This document shows, piece by piece, positions 44,601 to 51,651 of a stretch of 64,000 bases of DNA (positions are counted from its first letter, which is position 1; each line of letters begins with the position of its first letter). The DNA is from RZYY01 sp036794825. Lineage in GTDB: Bacteria; Bacteroidota; Bacteroidia; Bacteroidales; 4484-276. The stretch is from NCBI GenBank assembly GCA_036794825.1, contig DAIRGA010000003.1, forward strand, positions 124,001 through 188,000. Reading direction: 5' to 3'. Both the position numbers and the translations under genes were made by a program. The notes beneath the pieces are model-generated. The model made no database searches. It worked only from the letters and a program-made list of their open reading frames with translations, and was not told the origin of the DNA.

Positions 44601-44697
44601 CGCTGCATCAACCGGCGCGCCAGTCGGCTCAGGCTTCGACGATGGATTCTATCCGGCAGCACGTACGTATATTTTTGGCTTTAACATCAACATATAA
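41650..44697 (+). CDS. SusC/RagA-type TonB-dependent outer-membrane transporter
   Basis: A 1015-residue SusC homologue. Signal peptide MPKNITFLILMFAFLFMGRAAFA with cleavage before Gln24; a carboxypeptidase-D-like regulatory domain at about 27-105 (LTGTVISEEDGLPIPGVTV); then the TonB box region and plug (about 108-230, VVVIGYGTVKKKDVTGAVS...RIRGISTNGDASPVVIIDG...NGIILVTTKSGK); and the 22-strand barrel ending in the conserved YIFGFNINI. It should import glucan oligosaccharides across the outer membrane using TonB energy, gated by the SusD lipoprotein encoded 10 nt downstream. Length is typical. Confidence 0.97.
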   Translation: MPKNITFLILMFAFLFMGRAAFAQTARLTGTVISEEDGLPIPGVTVVIKGTLTGTTTDINGAYTLTGVPPQSTIQFSFIGMKTQEFIYSGQLVIDVTMSPEATGLDEVVVIGYGTVKKKDVTGAVSTVGSTTIDRLKPVKVEEALQGTITGVNVTPQSGAPGAGLDIRIRGISTNGDASPVVIIDGYQGDLNTLNPNDIETITVLKDAQAAIYGTVGANGIILVTTKSGKKNMPTRVDINSSFGLQETTRVLPLLNATEYAVILNESYAANGQDLPYPDISGLGEGTDWQGELFESAPIMDNNVRLYGGSNNMNYSFSASDLRQDGIIGRDKTGFQRNTARLALGADLASWLKFNSTLTYTYINRSSINDFGLGSVLFNAVNMPATVPIYLPNGDFNLAPANLGIEIINPLQQIANTFNDYNLSKWNGNVGFDASFAKHFTATARIGFNTATDKYKSFSKQVDYGGKVFDVSRSSVYQNRNNYNDYTFDAFLTYDNTLDKTHHITGTLGTTVYKNWGDNLGATGWDVPNNSWEFADISLANGLVDSKTAGSYVYDQRRLSYFLRGQYDYRGKYLASVMIRRDASTKFGPENAVAYFPSATLGWIISDEDFMGGFEKLNLLKFRLSYGRLGSDKIGDYRYISTLNGEGTYVLDGQLVTGRAIGPLANPSIKWEQSQQFDVGIDLHYFNDRLEFMADYFIKTTEDLLIGSIPVSGIFGTSAPGAAAPTANAGTVRNSGFEFSAGYRGMVGKDFSYQVNYNLTLLNNEVLEVKNGTGFVDGGSFGVGQPLPARMQVGFPIGYFYGYQTDGIFQNQAEVDAHPSQIALGAEAKPGDIRFVDINKDGALTSADRTNIGSPIPASLMGLNLTLKYKDFDFTAYAFASLDNEIVRNYERTQPNVNRMAYIMDRWTGEGTSNEVPRVTTAATANNIFSDFYVEDGSYVRLQRMVLGYRLPENTSMKIGIREVRFYAAINNLFTLTKYQGFDPAASTGAPVGSGFDDGFYPAARTYIFGFNINI

Positions 44698-44707
44698 TTC
44701 GTAAACC

Positions 44708-46198
44708 ATGATAAAGAATATTTTCAATAAAACAGTTTTAACGGGGTTACTTTTCATTGCAGCATTCTTCTTCTCCTGCTCCGATGATTTCGTAAAAGTT
44801 TCCCCGGAGTATTCCATTGATTCGGAAAACTATTTCAATTCGCCTGACGACTATTACATGGCGCTGGTAGCCTCTTACGACCTGCTGCAAGCTACCTATG
44901 TAAATGTAATTGTTGGCGAAATTGCCTCCGACAACACACTTTGCGGCGGCGAAAGCCCAACTGATGTTATTGGCTGGCAACAAATTGACGACATGATCCA
45001 CACTCCGGTTAACAGCAACCTGAAAGATATCTGGAACTGGATGTTTGCCGGTGTTCAGCGCACTAACTATTTCATGGAGTTTAAGGATAAGATTGAATTT
45101 GAAGGTAAAGCGCAAATGATTGCCGAAGTCCGGTTTCTCAGGGCTTATTACTATTTTGAACTCGTAAAATGGTTTGGTCCTGTACCTTTGAAACTTGATA
45201 AACGATTTCAGCTGGGTGATGAGACCTCAATTCCACGCTCACCGGTTGAGGATGTGTATGCTGCTATCGAGAATGATCTTACTCTTGCCATAGCTGACTT
45301 AGCAGAAACTCCGCCCACAGTTGGCAGGGTGTCCAAAGGAGCCGCTCAGGCATTATTGGGCAAGGCTTATCTATATCAAAACGATCCGGCAAAATATCCG
45401 CTGGCAGCCGCCGAACTTGAAAAGGTGATTCTGAGCGGAAAATATTCGCTCGCTACCAACTACAACGATATGTGGGAAATGGAAGGCGAAAATGGTCCTG
45501 AATCGGTTTTTGAAGTTCAATATACCGATGTTGAAGGCGCCGGATTCGGCTGCCTGCAGTGCAGTGAAGGTAATGTTGCCGTTGGTTTCAGCGGTGTTCG
45601 TGGTTACGAAGGTCCTTTGTTTTCGCCGGGTTTCAGTTTCAATGTTCCGGTTCAGAAGGCTGTTGACGCTTTCGAACCCGGAGATCTCAGGAAGGATGTA
45701 ACCATACTCGATATTGAGGCATGGGCTGCCGAACAGGGAGCTTCTTACACCACCGGCAATGAGCATACCGGCTATTTCAACCGCAAATATCTGCCCCGCA
45801 AAAGAAGACCCGAAGCACAAAACGACCTCAACCTGACCAATCCCAACAATTACAGGGCTATTCGTTATGCTGACGTTTTGCTGATGGCTGCTGAAGCCTT
45901 CAACCGCAGCGGCGATGATGCGAAGGCTCAAACCTATGTTAACCTGGTTCGTCGCAGAGCATTTGGCGACCTTAACCACGACATCACCCTTACCGGACCC
46001 GCCCTCTTAGATGCCATCATGCAAGAACGCTACGTTGAGCTGATGGGCGAAGGACACCGTTTCTTCGACCTGGTGCGCACCGGAAAAGCTGCTGAAGAAA
46101 TTGACGGGTTTGTTACCGGTAAGCATGAATTGTTTCCAGTGCCAATAGAAGAGATCAACTTCTCCAACGGAAATTGGCAACAAAATCCCAATTATTAA
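44708..46198 (+). CDS. SusD/RagB-type glycan-binding lipoprotein
   Basis: A 496-residue SusD homologue. The lipobox gives Cys24 (LFIAAFFFSC) followed by SDDFVKVSPE, as in most SusD proteins. The alpha-helical TPR scaffold shows AEVRFLRAYYYFELVKWFGPVPL, AAQALLGKAYLY and RYADVLLMAAEAFNRSGD, and the end has ERYVELMGEGHRFFDLVRTGKA and the final LFPVPIEEIN...QNPNY. It sits on the cell surface as a lid on the SusC barrel and binds the incoming oligosaccharide. The surface aromatic residues fit glucan binding but the exact specificity cannot be read. Confidence 0.96.
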   Translation: MIKNIFNKTVLTGLLFIAAFFFSCSDDFVKVSPEYSIDSENYFNSPDDYYMALVASYDLLQATYVNVIVGEIASDNTLCGGESPTDVIGWQQIDDMIHTPVNSNLKDIWNWMFAGVQRTNYFMEFKDKIEFEGKAQMIAEVRFLRAYYYFELVKWFGPVPLKLDKRFQLGDETSIPRSPVEDVYAAIENDLTLAIADLAETPPTVGRVSKGAAQALLGKAYLYQNDPAKYPLAAAELEKVILSGKYSLATNYNDMWEMEGENGPESVFEVQYTDVEGAGFGCLQCSEGNVAVGFSGVRGYEGPLFSPGFSFNVPVQKAVDAFEPGDLRKDVTILDIEAWAAEQGASYTTGNEHTGYFNRKYLPRKRRPEAQNDLNLTNPNNYRAIRYADVLLMAAEAFNRSGDDAKAQTYVNLVRRRAFGDLNHDITLTGPALLDAIMQERYVELMGEGHRFFDLVRTGKAAEEIDGFVTGKHELFPVPIEEINFSNGNWQQNPNY

Positions 46199-46218
46199 TC
46201 AATTTAAAGTAGATAATT

Positions 46219-48261
46219 ATGAATAAGCTCAAAAACATATTCCTGTTTATTGTATTGTTGATGGCTGCAATTGCCTGTGAAAAGGAAATTGATAACCTCG
46301 ACAAGCTGAATAATGTAGCCACACCATCCATCCTCTCTGTCACCTACGACATTAAACAGGACAACTCGGGATTGGTTACCATTGTACCACAGGCCGTTGG
46401 AGTTACCGGTTATGAAATAAAATTCGGCGACGCCGGCAGCGCTGAAACACCTGCCAAATACGGACTGAACGATAAAATTACCCACATTTATGCTGAAGGA
46501 GATTACACCCTCGAAATCACCGGAGTTGGTGTTACAGGCCTCAAATCTACCTACCAGCAGAACATTACGGTTTCGTTCAAAGCACCGGAAAACCTCGTGG
46601 TAACTATCGTGGCTGATGGAGTAAATCCCCGCCTGATCAATGTGTCGGCTACCGCTAAATATGCCACCGTGATGGACATCTATTTTGGCGAAGTCGCCAA
46701 CGAAGTACCTGTTACAAAGCTGCCGGGTGAGGTTGCCTCAAATCTGTACGATGAACCAGGCGATTACCAGATTAAAGTTATCGCCAGAAGCGGCGGAGCT
46801 GCCTCCACCGAATTTACGCAGATGATCAACATTTCAGCGGCATCAGATCCAGTTTTCCTGCCGGTCAACTTCGAATCCTTTACCGTAAACTATGCTTTCA
46901 GTGACTTTGGCGGAAATACTGCCACGGTTATTGATAATCCCGATCAAAGCGGTATCAACACCAGCGCACGGGTTGCACAGGCAGTAAAAAGTGCAGGAGC
47001 TGAAATTTGGGCCGGCAGCCTGCTTACCCTTGGAAGCCCGATTGACTTCTCGGTCAACAAGACCTTCAAGCTGAAAGTCTGGTCGCCAAAATCAGGTTCA
47101 ATGGTTAAACTTAAAGTCGAAAATCTGGATAGCGGTTCAATTGCTCATGAAGTGGATGCATTTACAACCACGACCAATGCATGGGAGGAGTTAACCTATG
47201 ATTTTTCAGGCATTAATACTGCTGAACAATACCAGAAGGTGGTATTTTTCTTCGACTTTGGGAACACGGGCGATGGCTCTACCTATTACTTTGATGACGT
47301 GAAACTGGTTGCCGGAAGTGTACCCACCGTTCTGCCCATCGAGAATTTCGAAGGCGTCCCCCCCGCATTCGTTTCTTTCGGAAACATAGCCGATATTGAA
47401 GTGTTGGCAAATCCTGACCCAACAGGCGCCAATACTACAGCAACCGTTGCCAAGTTTATCAAATCCACAGGCGCTGAGGTTTGGGGAGGGGCTTTCTTTG
47501 ACGTTGCCCAGCCTCTTGATCTTGACAACTACAAAACAGTGAGGGTTTCCACATGGTCGCCGGTGAGCGGTATCATAGTAAAACTAAAACTCGAAAATTC
47601 TTTAAATGGCGCCGAGGCTTTCGAAGTTGATATGACCTCCACAGTTGCCAATTCCTGGGAAGTATTGGAATTTGACTTCAGCGCAGCTCCCAATTTCACT
47701 TACGATCGTATTGTGATTTTCTTCGATTTTGGTAATCCCGGAAACGGCAACGAATACTATTTTGACGAAATCGAACTAAAGGGCGAAGGCGGAGGTCCTC
47801 AGCCGGGAATGGTCTTTGCAGATTTTGAGGGCGAACCTGTTACTTTTGTTGATTTTGGCAACGGTTATGCTGTTGTTATCGAAAATCCCGATCCATCAGG
47901 CATCAATACTTCCAACCAGGTGGCCGAATTCAACAAGCCTCAGGGCTGCGAAACCTGGGCCGGCAGTTTCTTCGATCTCTCCTATTTCCTCGACCTGGAT
48001 TCCTATTCAAAAATAAAAGTAAAAACCTGGTCGCCTAAAACCGGAATTATCGTCAAACTCAAACTCGAAAATGCCTCCAACGGAAGCGAGGCTTATGAAG
48101 TGGATATGAACACAACGGTATCCAACTCATGGGAAGAGTTGATTTTCGATTTCAGTGCAGCACCCGATTTCACTTACAACCGCGTGGTTATCTTCTTTGA
48201 TTTCGGAACAATTGGTGACGATACCACCTATTATATTGATGATTTAACGCTAACCAATTAA
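46219..48261 (+). CDS. Surface glycan-binding lipoprotein with three repeated domains
   Basis: A 680-residue lipoprotein (Cys20 in MAAIAC, then EKEID). Two Ig/PKD-like domains (about 35-205) are followed by three copies of one domain of about 150 residues: 214-364, 374-520 and 532-679. Each copy runs from a NFE/DFEG start, through NPDxxGxNTxxxVAxxxKxxGxExWxG, then K.WSP.SG..VKLK.EN, a W-E-L/V-x-F-DFS strand and a closing VVFFFDFG...YYFDDV. The conserved Trp residues and galactose-binding-like jelly-roll pattern suggest carbohydrate binding; I do not recognise a named CBM family. Placed directly after susCD, it probably presents beta-glucan chains at the surface. Internal identity is highest between copies 2 and 3. 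Confidence 0.85.
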   Translation: MNKLKNIFLFIVLLMAAIACEKEIDNLDKLNNVATPSILSVTYDIKQDNSGLVTIVPQAVGVTGYEIKFGDAGSAETPAKYGLNDKITHIYAEGDYTLEITGVGVTGLKSTYQQNITVSFKAPENLVVTIVADGVNPRLINVSATAKYATVMDIYFGEVANEVPVTKLPGEVASNLYDEPGDYQIKVIARSGGAASTEFTQMINISAASDPVFLPVNFESFTVNYAFSDFGGNTATVIDNPDQSGINTSARVAQAVKSAGAEIWAGSLLTLGSPIDFSVNKTFKLKVWSPKSGSMVKLKVENLDSGSIAHEVDAFTTTTNAWEELTYDFSGINTAEQYQKVVFFFDFGNTGDGSTYYFDDVKLVAGSVPTVLPIENFEGVPPAFVSFGNIADIEVLANPDPTGANTTATVAKFIKSTGAEVWGGAFFDVAQPLDLDNYKTVRVSTWSPVSGIIVKLKLENSLNGAEAFEVDMTSTVANSWEVLEFDFSAAPNFTYDRIVIFFDFGNPGNGNEYYFDEIELKGEGGGPQPGMVFADFEGEPVTFVDFGNGYAVVIENPDPSGINTSNQVAEFNKPQGCETWAGSFFDLSYFLDLDSYSKIKVKTWSPKTGIIVKLKLENASNGSEAYEVDMNTTVSNSWEELIFDFSAAPDFTYNRVVIFFDFGTIGDDTTYYIDDLTLTN

Positions 48262-48272
48262 TACTGATAAAG

Positions 48273-49208
48273 ATGAAAAAGTATAATCTGATTCTGTTTC
48301 TTTCGGTCTTTGGCATAATGTTCATCACCAACTCCTGCCAGACCGATGAATATGACCTGGGCGAACTGGTTGCACCAACCAATGTAACCGTTAGTTATGA
48401 AATCGTGGGAGCAAATGCCGAAAATCCATATGGAGACGGCAGCGGAATGGTGAATTTCACGGCTACTGCCGAAAATGCCATCACCTACACTTTTGATTTC
48501 GGCGACGGGTCGGGCAAGACAACCTCAGCCAGCGGTATGATAGCTAAAAGGTTCTCCATTACCGGAACCAACGCCTATATGGTTACCGTGCAGGCAGTAG
48601 GAACCGGCGGGATAACTTCCACCAAAACCACTCAGCTCGAAGTTTTGAGCACTTTCGAAGATGCCGAGGCAGTTCAGTATCTTACCGGCGGCAGCTCCAA
48701 AACCTGGTACTGGGCCTCTGACCAGCCGGGATTTGCCGGTTTAGGACCAACATCCGACGACTATGGAAATGCAGAATTCACCTGGGCAGCCTGGTGGAGC
48801 ATCGCAGCTAATGACCCGGACAAAGCATGTATGTACAGCGCTGAGTTTGTATTCACCAAAACAGCCACCGGAATGACGTTCGAGCAAACTACCGGACCTG
48901 CTTTTATCCCGGGTACTTATGCCGGCAAAATCGGTGTTCAGGGCGATGTCTGCCACGACGAAACCGTTGCAACTCCTCTGTATGGCGTGAAAAACATCTC
49001 GCTTTCACCGTCATCTTCCAATGCTTCAATTGTAGGTCAATACCGCGGCACCACCATGACCTTCTCCAATCAGGGCTTTATGTGCTGGTGGGTTGGCGCA
49101 AGCGAATACGACATCATCCAGGTTACCGATAACATCCTCAAAGTCAGAATAAAAGAGGATGAAACCTTCTCCTGGTACCACACATTTACAAGCGTAAAAC
49201 CTGAATAG
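48273..49208 (+). CDS. PKD-domain surface lipoprotein of the glucan locus
   Basis: A 311-residue lipoprotein (Cys22 in FITNSC). Residues about 58-125 form a PKD-like domain (YTFDFGDGSGKTT...YMVTVQAVGTGG). The rest (about 130-311) is a domain rich in Trp and Tyr (GGSSKTWYWASDQPGF, FTWAAWWSIAAND, FMCWWVGASEYDII) that looks suited to stacking on sugar rings; it begins with YLTGGSSKTW, a pattern common in this class of surface glycan-binding proteins. Two cysteines (about 189 and 231) may pair. It lies 11 nt after the triple-repeat protein gene. I take it to be a SusE-position glycan-binding protein; no catalytic residues are seen. Confidence 0.82.
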   Translation: MKKYNLILFLSVFGIMFITNSCQTDEYDLGELVAPTNVTVSYEIVGANAENPYGDGSGMVNFTATAENAITYTFDFGDGSGKTTSASGMIAKRFSITGTNAYMVTVQAVGTGGITSTKTTQLEVLSTFEDAEAVQYLTGGSSKTWYWASDQPGFAGLGPTSDDYGNAEFTWAAWWSIAANDPDKACMYSAEFVFTKTATGMTFEQTTGPAFIPGTYAGKIGVQGDVCHDETVATPLYGVKNISLSPSSSNASIVGQYRGTTMTFSNQGFMCWWVGASEYDIIQVTDNILKVRIKEDETFSWYHTFTSVKPE

Positions 49209-49262
49209 TCAGGTACAGCTTTAGTTTGATAGTTTTTCATAACAGGTTTTGGTTAATAATGA

Positions 49263-49316
49263 TGTAAGTGTTGCAAGCAGGATAACAATGCTTGTCCTGT
49301 TTGCAACTCCCTTACA
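49263..49316. other. Long intercistronic hairpin between binding proteins and GH16 genes
   Basis: Outer stem TGTAAG/CTTACA (49263-49268, 49311-49316) and inner 13-bp stem GTTGCAAGCAGGA/TCCTGTTTGCAAC (49270-49282, 49295-49307; one G-U pair) around a 12-nt loop. No T tract follows, so it is more likely an mRNA-stability or processing element than a terminator. Confidence 0.65.
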
Positions 49317-49370
49317 TGAATCATCGGTTGGAACCGGCTTTATTCATCAACATATTAATTTTGATACAAC

Positions 49371-50699
49371 ATGAAACATTCGACCTTAAACACGTTACGC
49401 AGACACTTCCACCGGATCATTTTACCGGTTTTTGCGGCCTTAATAACTCTTGGTATCAACAGTTGCAGCAAGGATGACGAGCCAGATTTAAAAGCTGATT
49501 TCTCCTTTGAATTTATTGACGATAACCATGTCAAATTTACCAATTTGTCGGCGGGTGAATACACCTGGATAATCTGGGATTTTGACAATGGGCGGAAAGA
49601 TACGCTTGTTGACAAGAAAGCGACTCCACAGGTATATTTCTCGGTGGCAGGAAGTTACGATGTAACCCTTCAGATTACCAATAACTACGGGAAATCGCAG
49701 TCGGTAACCAAAACGGTGAGCATTGCCAAAGATGACCTGGTAGTAAATTTCACTGCCCAGATCAATCCGGCAAGTCCTAATTACGTCGTGCTGAAAAATA
49801 CCACGATGGGTAATTACAACTCTTTTAAATGGAAATACCTTGATAAAGTGATTGAAAATGAGACAGAACACACTGCGTATTTTCCTTATGCCGGAGATTA
49901 CACCATTCAACTGATTGTAACCCTGAACGGTGTTGATTACTCAAAGTCCGAGCCGGTGACCATCACTCAAAACGATCCGAACTACGATCCCAACCTGGTA
50001 TGGTCGGAGGAATTCGATTATACAGGTTTGCCGGCACCGGCCAGATGGAACATCGAAACCGGTGGCACAGGCTGGGGTAACAACGAATTGCAGTATTATA
50101 CCAACAGCCAGAACAATCTCTCTGTCGGCAACGGCATGCTCACCATCACAGCCCGCGAAGAGCAGTTTGGAGGCAGGAATTACACCTCGGGTAGAATAAC
50201 AACGCAGGGAAAATTTGACTTCAAATACGGCAGGATCGAAGCACGCATCAAACTTCCGTATGGACAGGGGTTATGGCCGGCATTCTGGATGCTTGGCGCA
50301 AATTTTAGTTCTGCTGGCTGGCCGGATTGTGGCGAAATTGACATCATGGAGATGGTCGGCGGAACCAATAATGATAATACCTGCCATGCCACCCTTCACT
50401 GGGACAACAATGGCGCGCATGCCCAGTACGGCCAATCCTATACGCTTCCCTCCGGTATTTTTGCCGACAATTTTCACATTTTCAGCATTAGATGGAATAG
50501 CCAAACGGTCAAAGCCTATGTGAATGATATTCAGTATTTTGAAATAGATATTACACCAGCCCAACTCAGCGAATTCCAGAATAATTTCTTTATGATTCTG
50601 AATGTGGCCGTTGGTGGCAATTGGCCTGGCCCACCCAATGCCAGCACACAATTCCCACAAACGATGCAGGTTGACTGGATCCGCGTATACCAGGAATAA
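49371..50699 (+). CDS. GH16 endo-beta-1,3-glucanase (laminarinase) lipoprotein with PKD-like domains
   Basis: A 442-residue lipoprotein (Cys32 in LGINSC). Two PKD-like domains lie at about 40-205 (YTWIIWDFDNGRKDT..., FKWKYLDKVIE...). The GH16 jelly-roll follows from about 208 (LVWSEEFDYTGLPAPARWNIETGG, WGNNELQYYT). The catalytic motif GEIDIMEMVG has nucleophile E322, D324 and acid/base E327, with the ExDxxE spacing of laminarinases. The end ...FPQTMQVDWIRVYQE is typical. As a surface lipoprotein it would cut the polymer into oligosaccharides for SusCD. It is preceded by a 162-nt gap with a strong hairpin. Confidence 0.95.
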   Translation: MKHSTLNTLRRHFHRIILPVFAALITLGINSCSKDDEPDLKADFSFEFIDDNHVKFTNLSAGEYTWIIWDFDNGRKDTLVDKKATPQVYFSVAGSYDVTLQITNNYGKSQSVTKTVSIAKDDLVVNFTAQINPASPNYVVLKNTTMGNYNSFKWKYLDKVIENETEHTAYFPYAGDYTIQLIVTLNGVDYSKSEPVTITQNDPNYDPNLVWSEEFDYTGLPAPARWNIETGGTGWGNNELQYYTNSQNNLSVGNGMLTITAREEQFGGRNYTSGRITTQGKFDFKYGRIEARIKLPYGQGLWPAFWMLGANFSSAGWPDCGEIDIMEMVGGTNNDNTCHATLHWDNNGAHAQYGQSYTLPSGIFADNFHIFSIRWNSQTVKAYVNDIQYFEIDITPAQLSEFQNNFFMILNVAVGGNWPGPPNASTQFPQTMQVDWIRVYQE

Positions 50700-50719
50700 T
50701 CCTGATAACCTGACTCAAC

Positions 50720-51547
50720 ATGGCAAAATATCTCTTCCCAATATTTGCATCTGTATTTCTGATGATTGCCTGCAACATGCAGCCGGCTGACAAACCAGCA
50801 CAAGAAAATTCAGGCGGTGATCTTAAGCTTGTGTGGTACGATGAGTTCGACTATACAGGTTTACCTGATTCCGCCCGGTGGGATTGGGATACCGAAGGGA
50901 ATGCTGCAGGTTGGGGAAACAATGAAGCACAGTATTACACCAGCGCCAATCCCGAAAATACCTGGGTTGAAGATGGGTTATTAAAAATCACTGCCCGTCA
51001 TCAAAGTTTTGAGGGTAAAGATTTTACCTCAGCCCGGTTGATCTCAAAAGCCGACTGGAAGTATGGCAGGATCGAAGCAAGCGCGAGGGTTCCTGATGGA
51101 AGGGGTACATGGTCGGCTATCTGGATGATGCCAGGTGGCTGGAGTTTCAATGATGGCAACTGGCCTGATGTTGGTGAAATTGACATTATGGAGCATGTTG
51201 GCCACGAAACCGGTGTAATCCATGCATCAGCACACTCCCGCGATTACCAGTGGCAAAAGGGAACACAGAAAACGGCCGTGATCAACGTTCCGGCCGCTTC
51301 CGGGCAGTTCCAAGTGTATGCACTCGAATGGGATCAGGAGCTGATGAAAATCTTTGTTGACGACAGCCTCTATTTTCAATATAAAAATGAAGGCCTTGGT
51401 GAAACCAAATGGCCTTACGACAAATCGTTTTACCTGATTATGAATGTGGCTGTGGGAGGCGCCTGGGGCGCAATGCAGGGAATCGACACAACTACTTTTC
51501 CGCAAACCATGGAAATTGACTGGGTGAGAGTTTACCAGAAACAATAA
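50720..51547 (+). CDS. GH16 endo-beta-1,3-glucanase (laminarinase) lipoprotein, short form
   Basis: A 275-residue GH16 enzyme with a lipoprotein start (MAKYLFPIFASVFLMIAC, Cys18). There is no extra domain: the jelly-roll starts at about 33 (LVWYDEFDYTGLPDSARWDWD, WGNNEAQYYT). The catalytic motif GEIDIMEHVG has E153, D155 and E158. The end FPQTMEIDWVRVYQKQ mirrors the neighbouring GH16. The two paralogues likely differ in location or chain-length preference; this one could act on the surface or in the periplasm. The gap to the upstream gene is 20 nt; an 11-bp-arm hairpin follows it. Confidence 0.95.
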   Translation: MAKYLFPIFASVFLMIACNMQPADKPAQENSGGDLKLVWYDEFDYTGLPDSARWDWDTEGNAAGWGNNEAQYYTSANPENTWVEDGLLKITARHQSFEGKDFTSARLISKADWKYGRIEASARVPDGRGTWSAIWMMPGGWSFNDGNWPDVGEIDIMEHVGHETGVIHASAHSRDYQWQKGTQKTAVINVPAASGQFQVYALEWDQELMKIFVDDSLYFQYKNEGLGETKWPYDKSFYLIMNVAVGGAWGAMQGIDTTTFPQTMEIDWVRVYQKQ

Positions 51548-51554
51548 AAAATTT

Positions 51555-51638
51555 GAAGCTGCCGGTGATTGAGAATCAAATCTGTACTTTTCTACCGAAG
51601 CAATTGTAATAGTTTACCCGGCAGCTTCATTTTCACTT
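51555..51638 (+). terminator. Long-loop hairpin with T-rich tail between GH16 and MFS genes
   Basis: Perfect 11-bp arms GAAGCTGCCGG (51555-51565) and CCGGCAGCTTC (51618-51628) enclose 52 nt and are followed by attttcacttttt. It may work as a partial terminator or attenuator between the surface enzymes and the downstream transport and cytoplasmic genes. Confidence 0.5.
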
Positions 51639-51651
51639 TTTCCGATCCAGC

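Noticed and set aside
49356..49363. TAATTTTG as promoter for the first GH16 gene
   Set aside because: It lies 7 nt before the ATG, which would leave almost no leader, and no -33 box is present.
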